NCBI GenBank assembly: GCA_041675805.1
Contig: JBAYTD010000093.1
Location: 1-11,964, forward strand
Source of the DNA: JANNWF01 sp041675805
GTDB lineage: Bacteria; Pseudomonadota; Gammaproteobacteria; Xanthomonadales; Xanthomonadaceae
DNA length: 11,964 nucleotides
Direction of reading: 5' to 3'
A program made the translations under genes and the position numbers. The notes beneath the pieces were generated by a model. The model was not told where the DNA came from and made no database searches. It worked only from the letters and a program-made list of their open reading frames with translations. Of the stretch, positions 1 to 5,920 are shown piece after piece. The first letter of the stretch is position 1, and every line of letters starts with the position of its first letter.

Positions 1-720
1 CTTCAGCATGGTCGGCAGCATGTCGCGAATGGCCGAGCCGGCATGGGCAAAGGGCTCCAGGGCGACCACGCCGCCGATGCCGGTCTGCGGATCGGCCGCC
101 GTCAGCAGCGCCGTGACCGCGCCATAGGACACCCCGAACAGGTGCACCGGTTCAGTCGCCAGCCCCTGCTCGCGCAGCACCCGCAGCAGCGCCGCCAGGT
201 CCATGGCTTCCCGCGTGCCATACCCGGCGCTCGCCCGCCCGGATCGACCGTGATTGCGCAGATCGACGGCAATCGCCCGATAGCCGGCATTGGCGAAGTG
301 CAGCGACCATGGCAACAGGGCATCGCCGTCCAGACCCCAGCCGTGCAACAGGATCAGCGTGCCGACCGGTGCCGGTGGCGGCAGCGGCGCTGCGCGGAAA
401 TCGAAGCCGATGATGAGTGCGGACGCCCGGCGCATCGCCTCGATGTCGATCCGGTAGTCCAGGCGATAGTCCCCCGGCTCGATGGCGTACCAGGCCAGCT
501 CGACGCCGGTATCCAGCGCCGTGCGGCCCTGTCGCGCGCCCGCGATATGCAGGAACCGGGCGCGGGTGGCATCGTCGAAGGTCGCCCGCCCGGCCTGCGT
601 CGGCGGCGTCACGACATGCCGGCTCAGCGATGTCGAGGCGCTGCACGCCGTCAACAGCGCGATGACCAGGGCCGCCACGCCGGCACGCAGCGCCGGCAAC
701 CGCGCACGCAACGGATTCAC
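1..720 (-). CDS. Alpha/beta hydrolase, putative lipoprotein (3' end outside window)
   Basis: Serine hydrolase of the alpha/beta fold, probably attached to a membrane from the periplasmic side; substrate unknown. The GTG start at 720 overlaps the TGA of the globin gene (GTGA), so translation is probably coupled. Residues 1-26 form a lipoprotein signal: basic N-terminus, hydrophobic stretch, and lipobox LTAC with Cys26. Around residues 122-132 is LILLHGWGLDG, the HG oxyanion-hole region. The segment AIAVDLRNHGRSG follows, and the nucleophile elbow is GVSYGA with Ser198. The acid and His of the triad should lie partly beyond the edge; the frame is open to base 1 (240 codons). Family and fold are clear from the motifs. 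The lipoprotein call rests on the signal alone, and esterase, lipase or peptidase activity cannot be told apart. It is the last visible gene of the CopD-like/globin operon. Confidence 0.88.
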   Translation of the reverse strand, partial: MNPLRARLPALRAGVAALVIALLTACSASTSLSRHVVTPPTQAGRATFDDATRARFLHIAGARQGRTALDTGVELAWYAIEPGDYRLDYRIDIEAMRRASALIIGFDFRAAPLPPPAPVGTLILLHGWGLDGDALLPWSLHFANAGYRAIAVDLRNHGRSGRASAGYGTREAMDLAALLRVLREQGLATEPVHLFGVSYGAVTALLTAADPQTGIGGVVALEPFAHAGSAIRDMLPTMLK

Positions 721-1166
721 GCGTCCGCTTCGATGCCGCCCGAGCCGGCCCGTTGGAGCACGGCGTCATGGCCTTCGATGCGATAGCGCTGCCAGAAAGT
801 CTGCGCGATGGCCATCGCCCGCTGGTCGGCTTCGGCCTTCAGCGCCGCGTTGCCGCTGGCCTCGGTGGCCTGGCCGAACAGCGCCAGCCAGCGCTGGAAC
901 AGCATCGGCCGCAGGCCCGGCAGGGCCATGTGCCTGGCCATCGGCGCGCCGCGAAAACGCCGTGTGCCACGCAGCACGGCCGACCAGAAGTCGGTCAGAT
1001 GCGCCAGATGGGCGTCCCAGTCGTCGATGTGCTGGTCGAAGATCGGCCCGAGCAGCGGATCGCGGCGCACACGGGCGTAGAAGTCGTGGACCAGGGCGAC
1101 GACTTCCTCCTCGCTGCACGGCGCGCTGAATGGCGGTGCTTCGGAGGCGGCGGAAAGACGGTTCAT
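717..1166 (-). CDS. Group III truncated hemoglobin
   Basis: A 149-aa single-domain globin of the 2-on-2 type, group III, expected to be cytosolic and to bind O2 or NO/peroxide-related ligands at haem. Aligned by eye with the remembered Campylobacter Ctb sequence, the pocket residues are present: Tyr30 (B10, in DFYARV), His53 (E7, in WDAHLAHL), proximal His79 (F8, in MARHMALP) and Trp93 (G8, in FQRWLALF). DPLLGPIF and FWSAVL are also typical of the group. ATG at 1166 is chosen, with a weak GAGA upstream; a TTG at 1184 would add six residues. It lies 58 bp after the CopD-like gene, and its TGA overlaps the hydrolase GTG, so it is the middle gene of a three-gene operon. Pairing with a small membrane protein suggests respiratory or nitrosative/oxidative stress work, which is inference; group III globins have no single agreed role. 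Confidence 0.93.
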   Translation of the reverse strand: MNRLSAASEAPPFSAPCSEEEVVALVHDFYARVRRDPLLGPIFDQHIDDWDAHLAHLTDFWSAVLRGTRRFRGAPMARHMALPGLRPMLFQRWLALFGQATEASGNAALKAEADQRAMAIAQTFWQRYRIEGHDAVLQRAGSGGIEADA

Positions 1167-1224
1167 CGCGCCATTCTCGGCCAATCGCCGGGGAAGCGGA
1201 AATCGCAGGTCCGGCGCACGGCCC

Positions 1225-1668
1225 TTACCAGCCGAGGTGGAACATCAGCTTGGCCAGCGTGACGATGCCGAGCATGTGCAGGAACAGGCTGACGTGGATG
1301 CGGCGGAACGTCCCGGCCACCAGCGCGCCGCGATGGTGCAGCGTCATCGCGTAGAGGAAATGCCCGAACACGCTCAGCGCCAACACGATCTTGGCGCTTA
1401 TCAGCAGCGCCACGCTGCTGTGCAGCGGATGCGCCAGCAGCGCCCGGTACGACCAGGCCAGCCCGATGCCGCTGCCGTACAGCAGCAGCAACACCCACGG
1501 CATCAACCGGCGCGCACGCCGACCGATGCCGATCTCCACCGCCTGCATCGCCCGCGCCGGCACATGCCGGCGCACCGACTCCAGAATCAGCACCTCGAAG
1601 AACACCGTGCCGACAAACACGAAAGCGGCCAGCAGATGCAGCAGCTTGAGCACGACATGACCGGTCAT
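1225..1668 (-). CDS. CopD-like four-helix membrane protein
   Basis: A 147-aa inner-membrane protein with four hydrophobic segments at about residues 5-29, 55-74, 84-108 and 124-144. Several His lie in or beside the helices (His11, His103, His111, His112, His125, His131, His144). The opening KLLHLLAAFVFVGTVFFEVL is typical of small proteins annotated as CopD family. His pairs in such four-helix proteins may bind haem or copper, but the ligand cannot be read from sequence. The frame is open upstream to 1812; the ATG at 1668 is chosen because homology-like hydrophobic sequence begins there and the upstream part is Pro-rich, non-coding-looking and runs through the promoter box. It is the first gene of an operon with the group III globin, so electron transfer or ligand supply to the globin is possible (inference). 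Copper import as in true CopD is less likely at this size. Confidence 0.8.
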   Translation of the reverse strand: MTGHVVLKLLHLLAAFVFVGTVFFEVLILESVRRHVPARAMQAVEIGIGRRARRLMPWVLLLLYGSGIGLAWSYRALLAHPLHSSVALLISAKIVLALSVFGHFLYAMTLHHRGALVAGTFRRIHVSLFLHMLGIVTLAKLMFHLGW

Positions 1669-1678
1669 CGGCAGGCAC

Positions 1679-1768
1679 GGACGATACGCATTCGCATGGA
1701 GGCAGGATCGTGCTGCCGGGGGCGGCGGCCAATGATCCAGGTCAAACGGGGGGCGGTCTTGTGGTGGG
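1679..1768. repeat. Direct repeat R1 (promoter segment next to the CopD-like gene)
   Basis: About 90 bp containing the FNR-like box. It is similar in the same orientation to 2496-2577, beyond the toxin-antitoxin pair. Shared blocks in order are GGACGA-n-ACGC, ATGG, CGTGC, CGGCC, CAATGATCCAGG, CGGTCTTGTGG and GGGG, with small gaps between them. The CAATGATCCAGG core and the CGGTCTTGTGG block are identical in the two copies. It fills most of the 218-bp gap between the CopD-like start and the toxin start. Confidence 0.7.
1732..1745 (-). promoter_or_regulatory. Candidate FNR/ANR-type box upstream of the CopD-like/globin operon
   Basis: Read on the minus strand, the site is TTGAC-CTGG-ATCAT, matching 8 of 10 positions of the FNR/ANR consensus TTGAT-N4-ATCAA. 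Its centre is 70 bp upstream of the ATG at 1668. If it works at -41.5, transcription would start near 1697 and leave a short leader. No strong sigma-70 -35 is seen, which fits an activator-dependent promoter; a poor -10 candidate is GATCCT near 1703-1708. A CRP/Clp-type site is an alternative, though the half-sites lack TGTGA. Confidence 0.55.
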
Positions 1769-1797
1769 AGCGGGATTGGATGATTGGTGATTGGTGG
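1761..1797. repeat. Short GATTGG-rich tract
   Basis: A low-complexity stretch built from GTGGTGGG, GGGATTGG, TGATTGG and TGATTGG units. A closely similar tract occurs in reverse orientation at 3065-3096, so related tracts lie at the two outer ends of the inserted toxin-antitoxin/repeat block. Heptamer-like GATTGGG tracts are common in intergenic DNA of xanthomonads (general knowledge). Confidence 0.6.
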
Positions 1798-1861
1798 CAG
1801 GAGCTTCGCCAACGTCCGTGCTGGAGATCAGTCCGCGCGAGTCGGCGTTGAACCTCTTTCG

Positions 1862-1880
1862 TACGGCTTTGCCGTATAAT
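1862..1880 (+). promoter_or_regulatory. Toxin-antitoxin promoter with operator palindrome
   Basis: A perfect inverted repeat TACGGC-TTT-GCCGTA (1862-1876) overlaps a perfect -10 box TATAAT (1875-1880). No -35 stands out: TTGAAC at 1848-1853 would give a 21-bp spacer. Six bases separate the -10 from the toxin ATG at 1887, so the transcript probably begins at or next to the ATG. The palindrome is a likely operator for the HTH antitoxin, which in this family normally represses its own operon (family knowledge); binding here is inferred. Confidence 0.72.
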
Positions 1881-1886
1881 CTGGGC

Positions 1887-2192
1887 ATGCTTACCGTGGC
1901 CGAAACCGACATCTTCAAGGCACGCGCAGCCATTCTCTGGACGGAAGAGGAACGCATCGAGTTCTGCACGTGGATCGCCGCCAACCCGGAAGCGGGCGAG
2001 GTGATTTCCGGCAGCGGCGGGTGTCGAAAGGTGCGCTGGCAGCGCGCAGGCACCGGCAAGCGTGGCGGCGTCCGGGTGATCTATTTCAACCGTCTGGCCG
2101 AGGGAGAAATCTGGCTGTTGACGATGTATGCCAAGGCGGTACGCGGAAACATCCCGGCGCACCTGCTGAAGGCGATCAAGGAGGCGCTATGA
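1887..2192 (+). CDS. HigB2-like type II toxin (RelE/ParE superfamily)
   Basis: A 101-aa protein of the RelE fold. Relatives such as Vibrio HigB2 cleave mRNA at the ribosome. The best family signature is the centre: EVISGSGGCRKVRW, then GTGKRGGVRVIYF, then EIWLLTMYAK, matching the remembered HigB2 pattern GDVIQGTGG-RK, GKRGG-R-IYY, YLLT-YGK. The ATG at 1887 is chosen because it follows the -10 box directly and the protein then starts at the usual point; the frame is open to 1791 but that part holds the promoter. No ribosome-binding site precedes it, suggesting leaderless translation. The stop overlaps the antitoxin start (ATGA). Toxin-first order is usual for higBA. Base composition looks less GC-rich than its neighbours, in line with transfer. 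Confident for family, not for target. Confidence 0.88.
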   Translation: MLTVAETDIFKARAAILWTEEERIEFCTWIAANPEAGEVISGSGGCRKVRWQRAGTGKRGGVRVIYFNRLAEGEIWLLTMYAKAVRGNIPAHLLKAIKEAL

Positions 2193-2485
2193 GCACGAAG
2201 GACAAGGCAATGACGGGCCGCGAGTTGGGCGAGGAACTCCTTGCCGCCGTGAGGCAGATGAATTCGGGCAAGGCTGCCCGCGAGACGCAGGTTGAACTGA
2301 CTGCCGCAGCGCAGGCGCGCGCCAGCGTGGGGCTGTCGCAGAGCCAGTTTGCCGCCCTGCTCGGGGTGTCGGTGCGCACCTTGCAGGATTGGGAACAGGG
2401 GCGACGCGAGCCGACCGGGGCCGCCCGGACCTTGCTGCGGGTGGCGGTGGTTCACCCTGAAGCGCTGCGCGCGGCGGCGGCTTGA
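2189..2485 (+). CDS. HigA/NadS-like HTH antitoxin
   Basis: A 98-aa antitoxin with a Cro/C1-type helix-turn-helix at about residues 47-72 (GLSQSQFAALLGVSVRTLQDWEQGRREP), the form often annotated NadS. It should neutralise the toxin encoded just before it and, together with it, repress the promoter at 1862-1880. The residues before the HTH (about 1-45) are helical and charged and may be the toxin-binding part (inference). The ATG at 2189 overlaps the toxin TGA, and a strong AAGGAGG lies at 2178-2184, four bases ahead, while the toxin has no such site. The antitoxin should therefore be translated more efficiently. The C-terminus ends in AAAA before the stop; 11 bp later the second promoter-like repeat R2 begins. 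Confidence 0.9.
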   Translation: MSTKDKAMTGRELGEELLAAVRQMNSGKAARETQVELTAAAQARASVGLSQSQFAALLGVSVRTLQDWEQGRREPTGAARTLLRVAVVHPEALRAAAA

Positions 2486-2495
2486 TCCGGGCGAT

Positions 2496-2577
2496 GGACG
2501 AAACGCGGCGTATGGCTGCGCACGTGCCTATCGGCCGTCAATGATCCAGGTTGACCGGAGCCGGTCTTGTGGCGGGG
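2496..2577. repeat. Direct repeat R2 (second copy of the promoter-like segment)
   Basis: Diverged direct copy of 1679-1768, placed just after the antitoxin stop. It keeps the CAATGATCCAGG core and CGGTCTTGTGG, but the FNR-like half-site has drifted (GTTGA in place of GTCAA), and no gene on the minus strand follows it: only the 3' part of the antitoxin is there. It looks like a copy of the CopD-like promoter left on the far side of an inserted cassette. Confidence 0.65.
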
Positions 2578-2637
2578 CCCCTGTAATCCGGCTGGGGTAT
2601 GCAAGCGCTTGAATTCTTTGCTGAATTGGCTTCACTC

Positions 2638-3015
2638 GCCTGCTGGTGCCTTGTGGCTCGGGTTTCGTCCGCCTAGGCGGCGGCCGAGTCGCTTTTCTTT
2701 GTTTCGCCAAAGAAAAGTGACCAAAAGAAAGGCGACCCGGGCATCGCGCCGTTGCCTTCGACAAGCGTCAAGGCCGGCATCCATCCGTGGAACGTTGACC
2801 TGCCCGCACATCCCTGTGCGGGCGTTCGCCGGGATGTTCCCCCTGATGGCGAAACATCAAGCCCCGGCTCACCCTGCGCTACTCGCCGGCTTCGGGCCGG
2901 CGCGTTCGAGCGCAGCTCGACGTAGACGCGCAGCGGCCGAGCTCGGCCATCCATGCGCTCGAACATTCGCGCCTTTCCCCCGAAGTCGGCTGCGTTGCTC
3001 GGCGCGATGACGGGG
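2638..3015 (+). repeat. Structured intergenic repeat, family A, copy A1
   Basis: A 378-bp non-coding element related to the inverted copy at 7040-7294. It begins GGCTTCACTCGCCTG and ends GCGCGATGACGGGG, as does its partner. Inside are strong hairpins: CTTTTCTTTG/CAAAGAAAAG (2692-2717, 6-nt loop), GCCCGCACA/TGTGCGGGC (2802-2823), GCCGGC/GCCGGC (2885-2901), TCGAG/CTCGA (2906-2920), and the perfect palindrome GGCCGAGCTCGGCC (2935-2948). A segment from about 2760 to 2870 is missing from the other copy. Short open frames on both strands here are typical false ORFs. Repeats of this general look are frequent in Xanthomonadales (general knowledge). Together with R2 and the tract at 3065-3096 it fills the whole 2486-3081 gap. 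Confidence 0.8.
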
Positions 3016-3064
3016 AAGGAAGGTCAAGAGCCGGAGCAAGAGCCGGCAGGCGGCAGGCTGTCGC

Positions 3065-3096
3065 GAATCACCAATCCCCAATCACCCACCACAATC
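3065..3096. repeat. Short GATTGG-rich tract (minus orientation)
   Basis: Reverse complement reads GATTGTGGTGGG then TGATTGGGGATTGGTGATTC, closely like 1761-1797. It overlaps the last codons and stop of the ABC transporter gene at 3082, so the end of that protein (Val-Asp-Cys-Gly-Gly) is encoded by the tract. Confidence 0.6.
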
Positions 3097-4905
3097 AACA
3101 TTGATCAACGTTTCGCCGCCTTTCTCCGCTGCCGAAAGCCCGTCGTCGCGGTCCGGGCTGTCGCCGGTTTGCAGTCGCCACAGGGCGGCATAGGCGCCGT
3201 TGCGGGCGAGCAGGGCGTGGTGGGTGCCGGATTCGCGCAGTTGTCCGGCTTCGATGACGTGGATGCAGTCGGCCTGGCGCACGGTGGACAGGCGGTGGGC
3301 GACGACCAGGACGGTGCGGCCGGCGGCGGCGTGTTCCAGTGAGCGCTGGATGGCGGCTTCGGTTTCGTTGTCCACGGCCGAGGTGGCTTCGTCGAGGATC
3401 AGCACGCGCGGGTCGCGGTACAGGGCGCGCGCCAGGGCAATGCGCTGGCGCTGGCCGCCGGACAGGTTCAGGCCGCGCTCGCCGACCGGGCTGTCCAGGC
3501 CCTGCGGCAGGGCGTCGATGAAATCCATCGCCTCCGCTTCGCGCGCGGCGCGCAGGGCGCGGGGGCGATCCGGCGCGGCGTCGCCGTAGGCGATGTTTTC
3601 CAGCAGCGTGCCGTCGGTGAGGAAGGCGTCCTGGGCGACGTAGCCGATTTGCCGGCGCAGTTCGGCCGGGTCCAGCGCGGCGATGTCGACGCCGTCGAAC
3701 AGCACGCGGCCGCCATCGGGGCGGACGAAGCGCAGCAGCACCTTGAGCAGGCTGCTCTTGCCGCTGCCGGTGCCGCCGACCAGGGCGATGGTGGCTCCGG
3801 CCGGGGCGTCCAGCGTCACGCCGCGCAGCGCCGGACGGCCGTCGTAGCTCAGCGAGACGTTATCGAAACGCAGTTCGCCGCGCACCGGCTGCGCCAGTTC
3901 GGCGCTGGCCGGCGGATGCTCGACCGGGGTGTCGAGCAGGCCGAACACGCGCTGCACCGAGGCCATGCTGCGCTGGTAGAGGTCGGTCATCTCGGCCAGA
4001 TGGGTGAGCGGCCAGAGCAGGCGCTGGGTCAGGTAGACCAAGGCGGAATAGCTGCCGACACCCAGTTCCCCGCGCAGGGTGAGCAGGCCGCCGTAGAGCA
4101 GGGTGGCGACGAAGCCGGCAAGGATCGCCATGCGGATCACCGGGGTGATCGCGGCGGCGAAGCGGATCGCTTCGGCATTGCGATGGCGATAGGCGGCCGA
4201 GGCCTGCGCCAGGTGTTCGGCCTCGAAGGCTTCCGCCGTGTAGGCCTGGATGGTCGGCATGCCGATCAGGTTGTTGGCGATGCGCTGCGACAGCCCGGCG
4301 GCGGCTTCGCGGGCGGCGGCATAGCGCGGCGCGAGGCGGCGCTGGAACCAGAATGCGCCGACCACGATCAGCGGCACCGGCAGGATCGCCAGCACGGCCA
4401 GTTTCGCTGTCAGCAGGAAGAACACCGCGCCGACCAGCAGCGAGGACAGCGCCACCTGGATCAGCTCGTTGACGCCGGTGTTGACGAAGCGCTCGATCTG
4501 GTTCACGTCCTCGTTCAGCAGCGCCATCAACCGGCCGCTGCGGGCGCGCTCGATGGTGGCCGGGGCGAGCTTCTGCACGTGCTCGTAGGCGGCCTGGCGC
4601 AGGCTGTGTTGCAGGTCCTGGGCCAGCGTGCGCCAGTTCAGCGCCAGCAGGTACTCGAACAGCGACTCCAGCGCCCACACCACGATGCTCAGCCCGGCCA
4701 GCAGCCAGAGCTGGTCGACCGGATCGACCACGCCCATCCGCGCCAGGAAGGAGTCCTTCCGGTTCACCACCACGTCGACGGCGACGCCGATCAAGATCTC
4801 CGGCAGCACGTCGAAGACCTTGTTCAGCGCGGAATAGACCGACGCCCGCAGGGCACGTCGGCGAAACGGTCGGCCGTAGCCGATCAGGCGGGAGAACGGA
4901 TGCAT
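3082..4905 (-). CDS. ABC exporter half-transporter (fused permease and ATPase, MsbA-like)
   Basis: A 607-aa type I exporter that should work as a homodimer in the inner membrane, moving a lipid, drug or peptide outward. The membrane domain covers about residues 20-310 with about six helices. The ATPase domain starts near 343: Walker A GGTGSGKS (377-384), Q-loop Gln425, signature LSGGQ (481-485), Walker B VLILDE (501-506), D-loop near 509-512, H-loop His537. All catalytic residues are present, so it should be active. The ATG at 4905 starts normally but has no clear ribosome-binding site, and it lies 46 bp after the DUF2024 gene, probably one operon led by the AhpD-like gene. The substrate cannot be read; the tail after about 580 is charged, and its last residues lie in a repeat tract. 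Length is normal for the family. Confidence 0.93.
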   Translation of the reverse strand: MHPFSRLIGYGRPFRRRALRASVYSALNKVFDVLPEILIGVAVDVVVNRKDSFLARMGVVDPVDQLWLLAGLSIVVWALESLFEYLLALNWRTLAQDLQHSLRQAAYEHVQKLAPATIERARSGRLMALLNEDVNQIERFVNTGVNELIQVALSSLLVGAVFFLLTAKLAVLAILPVPLIVVGAFWFQRRLAPRYAAAREAAAGLSQRIANNLIGMPTIQAYTAEAFEAEHLAQASAAYRHRNAEAIRFAAAITPVIRMAILAGFVATLLYGGLLTLRGELGVGSYSALVYLTQRLLWPLTHLAEMTDLYQRSMASVQRVFGLLDTPVEHPPASAELAQPVRGELRFDNVSLSYDGRPALRGVTLDAPAGATIALVGGTGSGKSSLLKVLLRFVRPDGGRVLFDGVDIAALDPAELRRQIGYVAQDAFLTDGTLLENIAYGDAAPDRPRALRAAREAEAMDFIDALPQGLDSPVGERGLNLSGGQRQRIALARALYRDPRVLILDEATSAVDNETEAAIQRSLEHAAAGRTVLVVAHRLSTVRQADCIHVIEAGQLRESGTHHALLARNGAYAALWRLQTGDSPDRDDGLSAAEKGGETLINVDCGG

Positions 4906-4951
4906 GGGCGACAGGGTAACGGGTCCGTCAACCGTCGCGCCGGTGCCGTGT

Positions 4952-5221
4952 TCAGTCGCAGTGTTCCATCTCGATGATGGCGAAGCCGCTGCGCTCGATT
5001 TCCGCCTGCACCGCCGGCGGCGCGGTTTCGATGTGGCAGAAGCGGCAATGGCGGGCGTTCAGGATCTCGGCCGGGATGCCCTTGGCGGCCAGATAGCGAC
5101 GGCCGTGCGCCTCGACCACTTCAGGCGCGCGGTCGGCGGCCTGGTCGCGGACCAGGATATCGAAATGCATGCGGCGGCCGTCGGGGCGCTGCACGTAGGT
5201 GTCGAGAACGGCGATCTTCAT
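4952..5221 (-). CDS. DUF2024 family protein
   Basis: An 89-aa protein matching the DUF2024 pattern: MKIAVLDTYV start, RMHFDIL, then HCRFCHIE, and IIEMEHC at the end. The function of this family is unknown to me. Cys59, Cys62 and His63 form CRFCH, which resembles a haem-c CxxCH motif, but there is no signal peptide, so haem c attachment is unlikely. The cysteines with Cys88 could bind metal or act in redox. The ATG at 5221 follows AAGGAGA by 8 bases, a good ribosome-binding site. It is 61 bp downstream of the AhpD-like gene and 46 bp upstream of the ABC exporter, all in one direction. Confidence 0.88.
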   Translation of the reverse strand: MKIAVLDTYVQRPDGRRMHFDILVRDQAADRAPEVVEAHGRRYLAAKGIPAEILNARHCRFCHIETAPPAVQAEIERSGFAIIEMEHCD

Positions 5222-5243
5222 CGGTCTGTCTCCTTGGCAAGGT

Positions 5244-5276
5244 GGCGGCGCGGACCAGAGGACGGCCCGCGCCGCC
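5244..5276. other. Strong stem-loop between the AhpD-like and DUF2024 genes
   Basis: A perfect 10-bp stem GGCGGCGCGG/CCGCGCCGCC with a 13-base loop lies between the AhpD-like stop and the DUF2024 ribosome-binding site. On the transcribed minus strand no T-run follows, so it is not a standard terminator. It may stop RNA decay or pause transcription so the first gene is made in larger amount. On the plus strand it is followed by GGGTTTT, but no plus-strand gene ends there. Confidence 0.55.
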
Positions 5277-5282
5277 GGGTTT

Positions 5283-5819
5283 TCACTTCAGGTCGATGAG
5301 CGGGAAATCGACCGGAACGTCCAGTGCCACGTTGATGTAGTTGGTGAACAGGTTGAGCGCGACGTGGGCGATCAGCTCGACGATCTCGCCGTCATCGAAA
5401 CCCGCCTCGCGCAGGCGCGCGACATCGGCGGCGTCGACCTGGGCGCGCTGCTCGACCACCTTGAGCGCGAAGGCCAGCGCGGCGGCGGTGCGCGGATCGT
5501 CGGACTGGCCGACCTGCGCCTTGCCCATCTCGGCGGCCGAGGCACCGGCATTCTGGCCGAGCACGGTGTGCGCCGACAGGCAGTACTGGCAGCGGTTGCG
5601 ATTGGCGATGGCGACGGCGATCTGCTCGCCGAGCCGGGCACCGAGACGGCCCTTGCCGAGGGCACCGAAGGCCGCCCACATGCTCTGCAGGGCGGCCGGC
5701 GAATTGGCCACCGCGCGGAACATGTTGGGCGTGGCACCAAAGGCTTGATGGATCTGCGCCAGCAGCGGCTGGCTGGCGGCGGGAGCGTCGGTGGCGGTGG
5801 GCAATTGGACGTGGGACAT
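5283..5819 (-). CDS. AhpD-like / carboxymuconolactone decarboxylase family protein
   Basis: A 178-aa all-helical CMD-superfamily protein. The core is Glu65-x11-Cys77-x2-Cys80-x3-His84 (in EQIAVAI and RCQYCLSAH), exactly the spacing of the AhpD active site, where the CxxC pair acts as a thiol peroxidase or disulfide relay. True carboxymuconolactone decarboxylases lack this pair, so a redox role is more likely. The end, NLFTNYINVALDVPVDFP, is usual in proteins of this subgroup. The ATG at 5819 has a strong AAGGAGGT five bases ahead (5825-5832); the frame is open much further upstream but runs into the divergent regulator, so the long form is rejected. It is the first gene of a likely AhpD-DUF2024-ABC operon, with a divergent AraC regulator 101 bp away. 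The partner reductase and physiological substrate are unknown. Confidence 0.92.
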   Translation of the reverse strand: MSHVQLPTATDAPAASQPLLAQIHQAFGATPNMFRAVANSPAALQSMWAAFGALGKGRLGARLGEQIAVAIANRNRCQYCLSAHTVLGQNAGASAAEMGKAQVGQSDDPRTAAALAFALKVVEQRAQVDAADVARLREAGFDDGEIVELIAHVALNLFTNYINVALDVPVDFPLIDLK

Positions 5820-5880
5820 GGGAAACCTCCTTGATGTCGGGGATGGGGGACTTGCGGGACATAGTGTGCGCCGATCTTCT

Positions 5881-5903
5881 GTACAATCGGGATCAATCCG
5901 TAC
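5881..5903. promoter_or_regulatory. Candidate AraC-type operator in the divergent promoter region
   Basis: Two direct half-sites CAATC at 5884-5888 and 5894-5898 are exactly 10 bp apart, the spacing expected for one AraC-family protein whose two HTH motifs bind successive major grooves. GTAC at 5881-5884 and 5900-5903 brackets them. For the AhpD-like gene the site overlaps a weak -35 TTGTAC, with a 17-bp gap to a weak -10 TATGTC on the minus strand, which fits activation by the divergent regulator. It also lies just upstream of the regulator start, so self-control is possible. All of this is inferred from pattern and position. Confidence 0.5.
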
Positions 5904-5920
5904 ACGAAACATATCTATTC

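Noticed and set aside
2692..2717. Rho-independent terminator
   Set aside because: The stem is T/A-rich on its arms rather than GC-rich and is followed by TGACC, not a T-run; it also does not sit at a gene end.
2567..3010. Small open frames on both strands between the antitoxin and ABC genes
   Set aside because: They lie fully in the structured repeat, are broken in its second copy, and show only Arg/Ala/Pro-rich sequence.
3649..4977. 442-codon open frame on the plus strand
   Set aside because: Antisense to the ABC exporter, low-complexity Gln/His/Gly sequence, no motif.
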